Origin: Mycolicibacterium cosmeticum
GTDB lineage: Bacteria > Actinomycetota > Actinomycetes > Mycobacteriales > Mycobacteriaceae
Assembly (NCBI GenBank): GCA_016197365.1
Contig: JACPVS010000021.1
Coordinates: 124,001-188,000, forward strand
Direction of reading: 5' to 3'
DNA length: 64,000 bases
Part shown: positions 48,250-55,637 of the stretch, in pieces
Numbering within the stretch: position 1 is the first letter of the stretch
Layout: the number at the start of each line of letters is the position of its first letter
Notes under the pieces: generated by a model
The model's input: only the letters and a program-made list of their open reading frames with translations
What the model was told of the DNA's origin: nothing
The model's database searches: none
Program-made: the position numbers and the translations under genes

Positions 48250-49161
48250 TCAGAATTGGCCGCGTTGCACGTCCGCCAAGGACGGCAGTGCCCAGTGTCG
48301 CCCCTGCTCAACATCGAAGGTCATCGGCTGATATCGCAACAGGCCACTGCCCGGGTAGGGCGTGTATTCGCCGAACCACACTTCGCCGTCGACGGCGTAC
48401 AGGTCGATCCGGATGAAGTCCCAGTCGGCCCCGAGGATGCCGGCGATCTCCATCATCTTGTCGAGCTCGGCCGGCCGCTGCTCGTCGGCCACCGGCTGGA
48501 TCCGCCATCGCACCGGCAGCCGCCGCCACGCCGCATCCAGGAACGTGGCGGTCTGATGGGTTCCGAACCGGCCCCTGTTCACCTGGATCATCTCCACGCG
48601 GCCGTCGAAGACGAAGAACTTGTAGTCCACCGGCGGGTTGCCGTCGGGGGTCGGGATGCGCTCTTCGAGGAGCAGCTGCGGCCGGGCTTCGCTGTACCCC
48701 CACTCGCCGAGTTCCAGCGGCGTCTCCTCGAACCAGATCTGGGTCCGCGCGCGCAGGTCCGCCAGATCGGTCTGGGGATCGGGACCGAACACCGCGTGCC
48801 CGCTGCTGTGGTTGGGCTTGAGCACCCAGGGTGGCAGCGTCATCAGATCGGGGGCGTCGCGCAAGTCGGTACCGGACCAGTAGGTCGCCGGGATGTGCAG
48901 GTCGGCGCCCGGGTATGCGACCCTGGCCATCTCCTTCATCCACATCTTGTCGCAGGCCTTGACGATCCGGTCCCGACGATCGTTGAAGATCCGCCAGTTC
49001 ACCTTCTCGTTGAAGGTCACCGGCTCGGTGAAATTGCCCCGCTTGCGAATCATCAGCACATAGAAAACGTGGCGCATCAACCGAATGGGGATCAGCGCGA
49101 TCATCCGGCGGCGGGCGGCGCGCAGCCAGGGTGGCGTCGCCTTGTACTCCAGCATCGGCAT
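48250..49161 (-). CDS. TupA-like ATP-grasp family protein
   Basis: A 303-residue cytoplasmic protein. The N-terminus (RLMRHVFYVLMIRKRGNFTEPVTFNEKVNWR) and DKMWMKEMARVAYPG, PPWVLKPNHSSGH (lysine strand), LLLEERIPTPDGNPPVDYKFFVFDG and DFIRIDLYAVDGEVWFGEYTPYP match TupA-like ATP-grasp proteins, often found in polysaccharide loci. The reaction is unknown: probably ATP-dependent ligation of an acid to an amine or thiol. It starts four bases after the formyltransferase stop, so the two act together. Confidence 0.75.
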   Translation of the reverse strand: MPMLEYKATPPWLRAARRRMIALIPIRLMRHVFYVLMIRKRGNFTEPVTFNEKVNWRIFNDRRDRIVKACDKMWMKEMARVAYPGADLHIPATYWSGTDLRDAPDLMTLPPWVLKPNHSSGHAVFGPDPQTDLADLRARTQIWFEETPLELGEWGYSEARPQLLLEERIPTPDGNPPVDYKFFVFDGRVEMIQVNRGRFGTHQTATFLDAAWRRLPVRWRIQPVADEQRPAELDKMMEIAGILGADWDFIRIDLYAVDGEVWFGEYTPYPGSGLLRYQPMTFDVEQGRHWALPSLADVQRGQF

Positions 49162-49165
49162 GAGA

Positions 49166-50104
49166 TCAGGCCTGCGCGGTGAGGTAGCCGCCGCGGCGGA
49201 AGAACTTGTCCCCGCTGTGCTCGGCACCGTCGGCGGAACGGACCTTGGTGATGACCAGCCCGCGATTGCCGCCGAGATAGGACTCCGGGCCGGACACCAC
49301 GGCGCCGCCGTCCTCCTGGACGATCACCCGCCCCGGGGTGCCGCCGTACCGGACCTCCGAGAGCTTCGCCTCGAGGACCTCGATGCGTTCGCCCCGATAG
49401 AACGTGAACGCCGGCGGGTAGGGCTCGGAGAGGGCGCGCACCAACCGCTCGAGCACCTCGGCGGGCCAGGTCCAGTCGAGCAGGCTGTCCCGTTCGGAAC
49501 GCTTGTGGAAGTAGGTCCGCTCGGCCTTGTTCTGCGGCCGCCATGCCGGCGTGCCGGACTCCAGCGCCGTCAGCGCCTCCTTGAGTGCGCCGGGAATCAG
49601 CGCGATGCCGCGCTCCACCAGTTCGGTGCCCGTGTCGCGGGGGCCGATCGGCAGCGCGTGCTGGACCAAGATGTCCCCGGTGTCGAGGTTCTCGTCCATC
49701 CGGTGGATCGTCAGCCCGATCTGCGACTCGCCGCTGATCAGCGACCACAGCACCGGCGAGAACCCGGTGCCCTTGGGCACCAGCGAGTCGTGCAGGTTCA
49801 GGGTTCCGTGCGGCGGGAGCTCATAAAGCTCCGGCGGCATCCACGTGTACCAGCTGTTGACCACGATCACGTCGGGCTCGGCACGCTTGACCAGGTCGAT
49901 CGTGTCGTTGCCCACCCGCTCGGTGAGGTGCACCGGGATGCCGAGACTCTCGGCCAGTTCCTCGACCGAGTCGGAGAAGATGCCCTTGTAGGAGTCGTCG
50001 CTCGCCGGGTGGGTGACGGCGAGCGTCACCTCGTGCCCCAGATCGACCAATGCCTGAAGTGTCTTCACTCCCCATGTCTGGAATCCGAAGGACACGATGC
50101 GCAT
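49166..50104 (-). CDS. formyltransferase family protein (not Fmt)
   Basis: A 312-residue protein with the 10-formyl-THF-dependent fold: MRIVSFGFQTWGVKTLQALV, then VVNSWYTWMPPELYELPPHG, NLHDSLVPKGTGFSPVLWSL (catalytic N and H), and TIHRMDENLDTGDILVQ with the catalytic aspartate. A C-terminal beta-barrel-like domain follows (FYRGERIEVLEAKL). It looks like a sugar-amine or metabolite formyltransferase rather than Met-tRNA formyltransferase. The ATG at 50102-50104 has GAGG eight bases upstream. It is paired with the ATP-grasp gene. Confidence 0.8.
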   Translation of the reverse strand: MRIVSFGFQTWGVKTLQALVDLGHEVTLAVTHPASDDSYKGIFSDSVEELAESLGIPVHLTERVGNDTIDLVKRAEPDVIVVNSWYTWMPPELYELPPHGTLNLHDSLVPKGTGFSPVLWSLISGESQIGLTIHRMDENLDTGDILVQHALPIGPRDTGTELVERGIALIPGALKEALTALESGTPAWRPQNKAERTYFHKRSERDSLLDWTWPAEVLERLVRALSEPYPPAFTFYRGERIEVLEAKLSEVRYGGTPGRVIVQEDGGAVVSGPESYLGGNRGLVITKVRSADGAEHSGDKFFRRGGYLTAQA

Positions 50105-50241
50105 GAACAAGACCTCACTGTAGATAAATGACGCGAATGCTGTTTGCTGTGAATCAGCTTTGCGCGCGTCAATTTACCTATGTGCACGTGCTTTGTGGGG
50201 GCTACGTTTGCGGTATCTGCACTACCCGGACATAAGTCCAG

Positions 50242-50922
50242 TTAGGACGCTGTTCCGGGTGCCGCGGGAGGGTCGATACCGACGCCCGCCGCGCTGACCG
50301 CCACCGGAATCGGTGGGTATACCCCGGCATACTCCACCGGCGGCCATGCACCCAGGTCGTCGCGCGGGGTGGACAGCGCGGCGAGCGTGTAGACCAGAGC
50401 CGCCACCGCCGCCGGCAACAAGATCGTCGCGGCGATCTGCAGCACACCGTGGCCGAAGAACACCGCGGGCGCTTCGGTGACGTAGTGGATCCGGTGCTCG
50501 GGGGTCACCGGCGCCGCAGCGATGTCGACCACGCCGTAGCGCCAACGAACCAGCACCGCGCCGATTCCCGCCGCAACACCGGCCGCACCCGCCGCGCCCA
50601 GGGTCAACGCGGCCAGCAGCACCGGCCCGCGGTGCGGGCGCCACTGCCACACCAGGACTGCCGCCACCACCGTCAGGGCGGTCAGCATGCCGACGAGCAG
50701 GAATTCGCCGAGGAAGAAGTTGTCGGACTCGTTGCCCAGATACGCCGTCACCCGGTTGCCGCTCTTGGTCAGGGCGATCACCCCGTGAATCGCCGGTGCC
50801 AACCAGGCCCACAGGGCACCGACGAGCACCCCGGCCAGCGCGACGCCGACGGCGACCCGGATGGCGGCGGCGATCCGCGAAACCGTGGGAGCGCCAGCAA
50901 CATTCGCTTCCAACGCCGTCAT
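50242..50922 (-). CDS. DUF2567 membrane protein, Rv1591-like
   Basis: A 226-residue membrane protein with four or five hydrophobic segments, near residues 22-42, 70-92, 100-122, 150-175 and possibly a reentrant one. Between the third and fourth it has a periplasmic-type stretch, APVTPEHRIHYVTEAPAVFF. The C-terminus is proline- and alanine-rich. Function unknown. It lies directly after bioB and bsaP as in M. tuberculosis Rv1589-Rv1591, and its start overlaps the bsaP stop. The 137 bases between this gene and the formyltransferase hold its 3' end region and the promoter of that gene. Confidence 0.75.
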   Translation of the reverse strand: MTALEANVAGAPTVSRIAAAIRVAVGVALAGVLVGALWAWLAPAIHGVIALTKSGNRVTAYLGNESDNFFLGEFLLVGMLTALTVVAAVLVWQWRPHRGPVLLAALTLGAAGAAGVAAGIGAVLVRWRYGVVDIAAAPVTPEHRIHYVTEAPAVFFGHGVLQIAATILLPAAVAALVYTLAALSTPRDDLGAWPPVEYAGVYPPIPVAVSAAGVGIDPPAAPGTAS

Positions 50923-51155
50923 CGCCTGGTATCCAGGTCCTTGGAGTCGACCTGACCGTGGCGCGAGCACTTGGCCCACCAGCCGTCCGGACGCACCTGG
51001 ACGATCATCCGCCGCCCGCACTCGGCGCAGAACCGCGGCGGTTCCAGACCCAGCTGGGCCGCGGTCGGCACGGAGCTGCCCGCCGGGCCCCCGGTGTACA
51101 CGTTGTAGACCCCCGCACCCACGGGGGTGGGCAGGGCGGCACCTTCGTTCAGCAT
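50919..51155 (-). CDS. bsaP: biotin synthase auxiliary protein BsaP, Rv1590-like
   Basis: A 78-residue protein with a cysteine cluster in the second half: FCAECGRRMIVQVRPDGWWA, then KCSRHG, a CxxC plus C..H layout able to hold zinc or an iron-sulfur cluster. Recent work, as I recall, showed that the Rv1590-type protein is needed for BioB turnover in mycobacteria. It lies 12 bases after bioB in the same transcript. Alternative GTG starts lie up to three codons upstream (51164). Confidence 0.82.
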   Translation of the reverse strand: MLNEGAALPTPVGAGVYNVYTGGPAGSSVPTAAQLGLEPPRFCAECGRRMIVQVRPDGWWAKCSRHGQVDSKDLDTRR

Positions 51156-51167
51156 CACCACCACGTT

Positions 51168-52163
51168 CTACAGGGTGGCGTTGAGTGCCTTGATCGGCAT
51201 CTGCAGATCGACGAGCAGTTCCAGGTCGGATTCGGCGGGCCGGCCCAGCGTGGTGAGGTAGTTGCCGACAATCACGGCGTTGATCCCGCCCAGGATGCCC
51301 TGCTTGGCGCCGAGGTCGCCGAGGGTGATCTCGCGGCCACCGGCGAACCGCAGCATGGTGCGCGGCAACGCCAGCCGGAACGCGGCGACGGCCCGCAGCG
51401 CGTCTGCGGCCGGCAGCACCTCAAGGTCACCGAACGGTGTACCCGGACGCGGGTTCAGGAAGTTCAGCGGAACCTCGTGCGGGTTGAGTTCCGCCAGATT
51501 GGCGGCGAACTCGGCCCGCTGCTCCAACGTCTCGCCCATGCCGAGGATGCCGCCGCAGCAGACCTCCATGCCGGCTTCGCGCACCATTTCCAGTGTGCCC
51601 CAGCGCTCCTCCCACGAGTGGGTGGTGACGACGTTCGGGAAGTAGGACTGGGCGGTCTCCAGGTTGTGGTTGTAGCGGTGCACGCCCATGTCCTTGAGGC
51701 GGTCCACCTGCTCCTGGGTCAGCATGCCCAGCGAGCAGGCGATCTGGATGTCGACCTCGTTGCGGATGGCTTCGATGCCGGCGGCCACCTGGGCCAGCAG
51801 GCGCTCGTCCGGGCCGCGGACAGCGGCGACGATGCAGAATTCGGTGGCACCGCTCTTGGCGGTCTGCTTGGCGGCCTCAACCAGGCTCGGGATGTCCAGC
51901 CAGGCGCTGCGCACGGGCGAGGCGAAAAGCCCTGACTGCGAACAGAAGTGGCAATCCTCGGGACAACCGCCGGTCTTGAGGCTGATGATGCCCTCGACCT
52001 CGACCTCGGGTCCGCACCACTTCATCCGCACGTCGTGGGCCAACGCCAGCAGGTCGTCGAGTTGATCGTCGGGCAGTTGGAGCACCTGCAGGGTCTGATC
52101 CTGATCGAGGCCCACGCCACGGTCGAGTACCTGCTCGCGTGCCTGAACCAGAATGTCGCTCAC
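51168..52163 (-). CDS. bioB: biotin synthase
   Basis: A 331-residue radical SAM enzyme that inserts sulfur into dethiobiotin. The SAM-cluster motif is GGCPEDCHFCSQSG near 67-80 (CxxxCxxC). YNHNLETAQSYFPNVVTTHSWEERW follows in two parts with the second cluster's ligands, and later GITLGDL in the form REITLGDLGAKQG. The promoter region holds a BioQ-type box shared with the divergent bioQ gene. Confidence 0.95.
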   Translation of the reverse strand: MSDILVQAREQVLDRGVGLDQDQTLQVLQLPDDQLDDLLALAHDVRMKWCGPEVEVEGIISLKTGGCPEDCHFCSQSGLFASPVRSAWLDIPSLVEAAKQTAKSGATEFCIVAAVRGPDERLLAQVAAGIEAIRNEVDIQIACSLGMLTQEQVDRLKDMGVHRYNHNLETAQSYFPNVVTTHSWEERWGTLEMVREAGMEVCCGGILGMGETLEQRAEFAANLAELNPHEVPLNFLNPRPGTPFGDLEVLPAADALRAVAAFRLALPRTMLRFAGGREITLGDLGAKQGILGGINAVIVGNYLTTLGRPAESDLELLVDLQMPIKALNATL

Positions 52164-52217
52164 CCGATGCGCTCCCTAACCATGCCGACAGTTGAACACG
52201 TCGGCGGTGCCGACACT

Positions 52218-52230
52218 TAAACACTGTTCA
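52218..52230. promoter_or_regulatory. BioQ box in the bioB-bioQ intergenic region
   Basis: TAAAC-ACT-GTTCA differs at one base from the dyad TGAAC-N3-GTTCA and shares 11 of 13 bases with the perfect copy at 56799-56811; both are followed by GGTTA. The C. glutamicum BioQ site is, as I recall, TGAAC-N3-GTTAC. Confidence 0.6.
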
Positions 52231-52233
52231 GGT

Positions 52234-52239
52234 TAGAGT
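52234..52239 (+). promoter_or_regulatory. -10 box for a leaderless bioQ transcript
   Basis: TAGAGT fits TAnnnT and its last T is seven bases before the GTG at 52246, favouring this GTG as a leaderless start. It lies just downstream of the BioQ box. Confidence 0.5.
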
Positions 52240-52245
52240 AACCGT

Positions 52246-52872
52246 GTGCAGCTGCACAAACGTGACGTAGTAGATGCCGCGACGGCGATCCTGGACAACT
52301 TCGGGATGGCAGACCTGACCATGCGCAGGCTGGCGCGCGAACTGACCGTCACTCCCGGAGCGCTGTACTGGCATTTCGCGAACAAGCAGGAGCTGCTGGG
52401 CGCGGTGGCCGACCGCATTCTGCAACCCGCACTGGAGCCACACCGCAGGCCCGGCTGGCGCGACCAGATCGTCGACGCCTGCCACCGGCTCCGCGACGCC
52501 CTTTTGTCGCACACCGACGGCGCCGAACTGGTGTCCGCCAGCTTCGCGGCCGGGCAATCGGAAGCCATGACCGAGATCGTGTCGCGGCTGTCGGCCGCCG
52601 CCGCGGACGCCGGGGTGGCGGGTCCGGATTCCGAACTGGCGGCCCGCACCGTGGTCTATTACGTGCTGGGCTTCACCGCCGACGAGCAATCCCGGCTGCA
52701 ATGGGATGCCGCGGGCGCGACCCTGCCCGACGGGCAGTCCGTCCTCACCGCCGAACCGTCCCGGCGCTTCGCGTTCGGCCTGACGGTGCTGATCGACGGC
52801 TTGGCCGCGCACGGCGACACCGGGTCATTGCATGCCGTTGCCGACGACCTCGCGCAGCGCCGCCTCGGCTGA
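52246..52872 (+). CDS. bioQ: TetR-family biotin regulator BioQ
   Basis: A 208-residue TetR-type repressor. The HTH reads VVDAATAILDNFGMADLTMR, then LARELTVTPGALYWHFANKQELL. The C-terminal TetR_C-type domain follows. BioQ represses biotin genes in actinobacteria; divergence from bioB and the two boxes in the window support this assignment over a generic TetR. The last 48 bases overlap the convergent mycothiol-type gene. Confidence 0.85.
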   Translation: MQLHKRDVVDAATAILDNFGMADLTMRRLARELTVTPGALYWHFANKQELLGAVADRILQPALEPHRRPGWRDQIVDACHRLRDALLSHTDGAELVSASFAAGQSEAMTEIVSRLSAAAADAGVAGPDSELAARTVVYYVLGFTADEQSRLQWDAAGATLPDGQSVLTAEPSRRFAFGLTVLIDGLAAHGDTGSLHAVADDLAQRRLG

Positions 52873-53592
52873 CGGCTGCCCCGTCACCGAGACCGAACCG
52901 CCGCGCGTCCACGCCCACAGCGCCAACTCCTCGGCGGGCGCCGTCACCACGACGCTCGCAGGTCCTGGGGTTGCTCGCTGGGCGCGGGGCTCACTCGCTC
53001 CGGACGCGGCGGTCCACCGGCCGACCTCAACATGCCAGCGCCGATCCAGATCCGAGGCGACGAATTCAGCGGTGGCCAGCGGCTCGTAGCGCGCGTCGTC
53101 CGGCAGCCAGCCCCACATGACGTCGACGGCATGATCGAGGGCGCCGGCAGCGACCTCGGGTGCGATCGGACCGACGGGCACGCCGGCCGTCAGTTCGGCG
53201 TCGATCCGGTGCATGGTCGCCTCGTAGGTCTGCATCCTGCGGGTGAAGCCGACCGTCTGATCCGACTCCCACCAGGACCATCGCTGATCGCCGTCCGCCA
53301 GCACTGTCAACTGCTCCAACAGGTGCCCGGTACTGCGCTCGCGCAGCGCAAGCAGGTCGCCGACAGCCGTCGGCCTCGACGGTTTCGCGCCTTCTATGGC
53401 ACCGATGTCGGCAGCGGTACGGGCGTCGCGCGCGAGCACCTGGGACCAGAACCAGTGCACCTCGGTCAGGTGCCACAGTAGATCTGACGCATTCCACCCC
53501 GGACACGTCGGGCACGGAGCCTCCGGGGCGACGGCGGTGAGCACCGCTGCGAGGCGGTCGGATTCGGCGCGGATGATCGCAGCGCGGTCCAT
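52825..53592 (-). CDS. maleylpyruvate isomerase-family (mycothiol-dependent, DinB-like) protein
   Basis: A 255-residue protein. The N-terminal DinB-like four-helix part has CPTCPGWNASDLLWHLTEVH with a metal-type histidine, and YEATMHRIDAE with the second histidine. DALxHAVDVMWGW-like sequence (ALDHAVDVMWGWLP) holds the third ligand. The C-terminal SCP2-like domain ends TRGGSVSVTG. The family uses mycothiol in place of glutathione; the substrate is unknown. The 3' end overlaps bioQ antisense by 48 bases. Confidence 0.82.
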   Translation of the reverse strand: MDRAAIIRAESDRLAAVLTAVAPEAPCPTCPGWNASDLLWHLTEVHWFWSQVLARDARTAADIGAIEGAKPSRPTAVGDLLALRERSTGHLLEQLTVLADGDQRWSWWESDQTVGFTRRMQTYEATMHRIDAELTAGVPVGPIAPEVAAGALDHAVDVMWGWLPDDARYEPLATAEFVASDLDRRWHVEVGRWTAASGASEPRAQRATPGPASVVVTAPAEELALWAWTRGGSVSVTGQPSAEAALREVVGNGMQ

Positions 53593-53619
53593 GAGCCCAG
53601 CATTCCAGACGCAGGCTTG

Positions 53620-53638
53620 ACTTTCCAGGCCGGAAAGT
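53620..53638. promoter_or_regulatory. operator-like dyad 1 upstream of the membrane protein/HTH operon
   Basis: ACTTTCC-AGGCC-GGAAAGT is a perfect dyad with 7-base arms. TTGACT, a -35-like hexamer, overlaps its left edge (53617-53622). The same TTTCC-N5-GGAAA core recurs 26 bases downstream. Confidence 0.5.
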
Positions 53639-53647
53639 GAAGCCTTG

Positions 53648-53662
53648 TTTCCACCAAGGAAA
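53648..53662. promoter_or_regulatory. operator-like dyad 2 of the same operon
   Basis: TTTCC-ACCAA-GGAAA has the same arms and five-base spacing as the dyad at 53620-53638. It lies 11 bases before the ATG at 53674 and overlaps the ribosome site region. Confidence 0.5.
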
Positions 53663-53673
53663 GGGAGGGCGGC

Positions 53674-54138
53674 ATGGACGAGATCACCCGCGACGGGGCC
53701 AAGAATGCACTCGAGGCGGCCGAGCGGGCCCGCGGCCGGGTCGCCGACGAGGTCGGCCTCCCCCGCGGCTATTGGTGGGCAATGGCAGCCGGCTGGGTGA
53801 CGTTGGGCGTCCTCGGCGACGTCGGACCGCGCTGGCTGGCCACGGTGGCGACGGTCGGTTTCTCCCTCGGCCATGCGGTACTCGCGTCGCGGCTGCTCGA
53901 CGGCCGTCGGCGGTCGGACCGACTCCAGGTCAGCGCGGAAACCGCCGGACGCCGGGTGGCGCTGGTGGTGGTCGGCATCCTTATCACCCTGGTCGTACTG
54001 ACCATCGCCGCGGCGCTGGCCATGCACGCGGACGGAGTCCGACACGCAGGCACCTGGGCCTCCGTGCTGGCCGCCGCCGTCGTCGGATTCGGGGGCCCCG
54101 AGATCCTGCGCTGCACCCGCCGGTGGGTGCATGCCTGA
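53674..54138 (+). CDS. hypothetical membrane protein linked to an HTH regulator
   Basis: A 154-residue protein. Residues 1-30 form an amphipathic, charged helix (DGAKNALEAAERARGRVADE). Four hydrophobic segments follow near 35-52, 56-72, 94-114 and 125-142. No enzymatic motif is visible. It overlaps by eight bases the gene for a small winged-helix regulator, and two dyads precede it. Such membrane/regulator pairs often form a self-regulated unit; the signal is unknown. Confidence 0.7.
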   Translation: MDEITRDGAKNALEAAERARGRVADEVGLPRGYWWAMAAGWVTLGVLGDVGPRWLATVATVGFSLGHAVLASRLLDGRRRSDRLQVSAETAGRRVALVVVGILITLVVLTIAAALAMHADGVRHAGTWASVLAAAVVGFGGPEILRCTRRWVHA

Positions 54139-54442
54139 TCCCGCGCGGTTCGACGAACTGATTCACCCGAGCACCCGGCTGACCCTGGTGGCCACTCTGG
54201 CCGCCGCGGACTGGGCCGAGTTCAGCTTTCTCAAAGACCGTGTCGGGTTGTCCGATTCGGCGCTGTCCAAACAGCTCGCCGCGCTCGAGGACGCCGGCTA
54301 CCTCAGCACCGAACGCCGACTCGAGGGCAGTAGGCACAAGCTGCGCGCCCGACTGACGGACACCGGCCGGCGGGCCTTCATCGGGCACATCGCCGCGCTG
54401 AACGACATCGTCTCCGGGCGGCTCGCGCAGCCACACCCGTGA
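54131..54442 (+). CDS. small winged-helix transcriptional regulator (HTH_34/MarR-like)
   Basis: A 103-residue protein: DELIHPSTRLTLVATLAAAD, then a helix-turn-helix VGLSDSALSKQLAALEDAGY and a wing, STERRLEGSRHKLRARLTD. This is the PF13601-type single winged helix. It is translated from within the end of the membrane-protein gene. The tandem TTTCC-N5-GGAAA dyads upstream of the operon are its likely sites. Confidence 0.85.
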   Translation: MPDPARFDELIHPSTRLTLVATLAAADWAEFSFLKDRVGLSDSALSKQLAALEDAGYLSTERRLEGSRHKLRARLTDTGRRAFIGHIAALNDIVSGRLAQPHP

Positions 54443-54444
54443 CC

Positions 54445-54963
54445 TCAGACGTCGAACCTGTATTCGTGCTTGGCGTCGCCATCCCAGCGCCGTAGGCCCA
54501 CGAACGTCCCGTCGATCTCCACGCCGGCCAACGGCATCGCCTTTTCCAGCAGCGCGGCATCCAGTCGCCGGGCCAGGGTGACGTGCGGGGTCCAATGCCC
54601 GGGCTCAGCATGCGCGAAAGCCCCGGAAGGCATGTGCGGCAAGCAGTTCCGGTAGATCTGGGCCTGCAGCCGGAGCAGCTCGGCAGAGGGCACCACCAGC
54701 CGCGCCAGGGTGAACGGGCCACGCCCGAACAGGATCGGTGCCCCGATCCGGCACGGCAGCGGAAGGGCGGCCGCCACCTCGGCCAACTCGGCATCGACGA
54801 CGCCGGAGATCGCTGCGGACACCGTCATCGTGACGTGCGGCCGGTTACTCGGCGCGCGGTGCGCGGCCTGGCTGCGCACTCCCGCCTCGGCCAGGATGTC
54901 CCATACGCCGCGGATGGCGCGGTCGGCGTCGGGATCCAACAGCAACTCGACCGAGTGGGCCAT
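54445..54963 (-). CDS. 2'-5' RNA ligase-like 2H phosphoesterase
   Basis: A 172-residue protein with both 2H motifs, PHVTMTV near residue 43 and PHVTLAR near 126 (HxT twice), starting MAHSVELLLDPDADRAIR. The family hydrolyses 2',3'-cyclic phosphates or related nucleotides; the substrate here is unknown. Its ATG lies two bases after the bioD stop, so it is carried on the bio transcript. Confidence 0.82.
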   Translation of the reverse strand: MAHSVELLLDPDADRAIRGVWDILAEAGVRSQAAHRAPSNRPHVTMTVSAAISGVVDAELAEVAAALPLPCRIGAPILFGRGPFTLARLVVPSAELLRLQAQIYRNCLPHMPSGAFAHAEPGHWTPHVTLARRLDAALLEKAMPLAGVEIDGTFVGLRRWDGDAKHEYRFDV

Positions 54964-54965
54964 CG

Positions 54966-55637
54966 CTACACCAGGCCTGCCAGCCAGTCCGGGTCGAACG
55001 CGCCAGCGCTGATCGTCTCGAAATCCGTACCGGCGGCGGCGCCGGCCGGCAGCACGGCGCGGACCGGAGCCAGCTCCGCCAGTGCGTCTCGGTTGCCCTG
55101 CTCGGCGACGCCGGGATCGCGCGGCCACGCGCCGATGACCAGGCCTGCGCATGGAATATCGTGGGCAGCAAGGGATTCCAGCGTCAAGGCAGTGTGGTTC
55201 AAGGTGCCTAGCCCCGGCGACACGACGAGCAGCACCGGCGCACCCAGATCGATGGCCAGGTCGCGCAGGGTCACCCCATCGGCGCCGAGCTCGACCAACA
55301 GTCCGCCCGCACCCTCGACCAGCGTGAGGCGTCCGGGTTCGTCCGCAACACGCAGCGACGCCACCAACTCGGCCCGGGTCGGCAGAACCATGTCCGCCCG
55401 GTACGCCGCGGCCACCGGCGCCAGCGCCTCGGGGTAACGCCAGCCGCCGTGCAGCGCGGTGACGCCGGAAAGCCTGCGCACCTCGCCGAGGTCGTCATCC
55501 CCGTCGATCGTGCCGGTCTGCACCGGCTTGCTCACCGCGACGTCCAGCCCGGCCTGCCGGGCCGCGCACGCCAGTGCCGCGGTGGTCACCGTCTTGCCGA
55601 CACCGGTATCGGTGCCGGTCACCAGCAGCAGGCTCAC
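54966..55637 (-). CDS. bioD: dethiobiotin synthetase
   Basis: A 223-residue ATP-dependent enzyme that closes the ureido ring of dethiobiotin from DAPA. The P-loop is GTDTGVGKTVTT near residues 8-19. VSKPVQTG contains the substrate lysine. VEGAGGLLVEL is the second signature. The ATG overlaps the bioF stop by four bases. Confidence 0.95.
   Translation of the reverse strand: MSLLLVTGTDTGVGKTVTTAALACAARQAGLDVAVSKPVQTGTIDGDDDLGEVRRLSGVTALHGGWRYPEALAPVAAAYRADMVLPTRAELVASLRVADEPGRLTLVEGAGGLLVELGADGVTLRDLAIDLGAPVLLVVSPGLGTLNHTALTLESLAAHDIPCAGLVIGAWPRDPGVAEQGNRDALAELAPVRAVLPAGAAAGTDFETISAGAFDPDWLAGLV

Noticed and set aside
52971..53005. GCGAGTGAGC...CAGCGAGCAACC string in the mycothiol-type gene as another repeat copy
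   Set aside because: It resembles common mycobacterial GC-rich strings but does not align with the other repeat units beyond a few bases.
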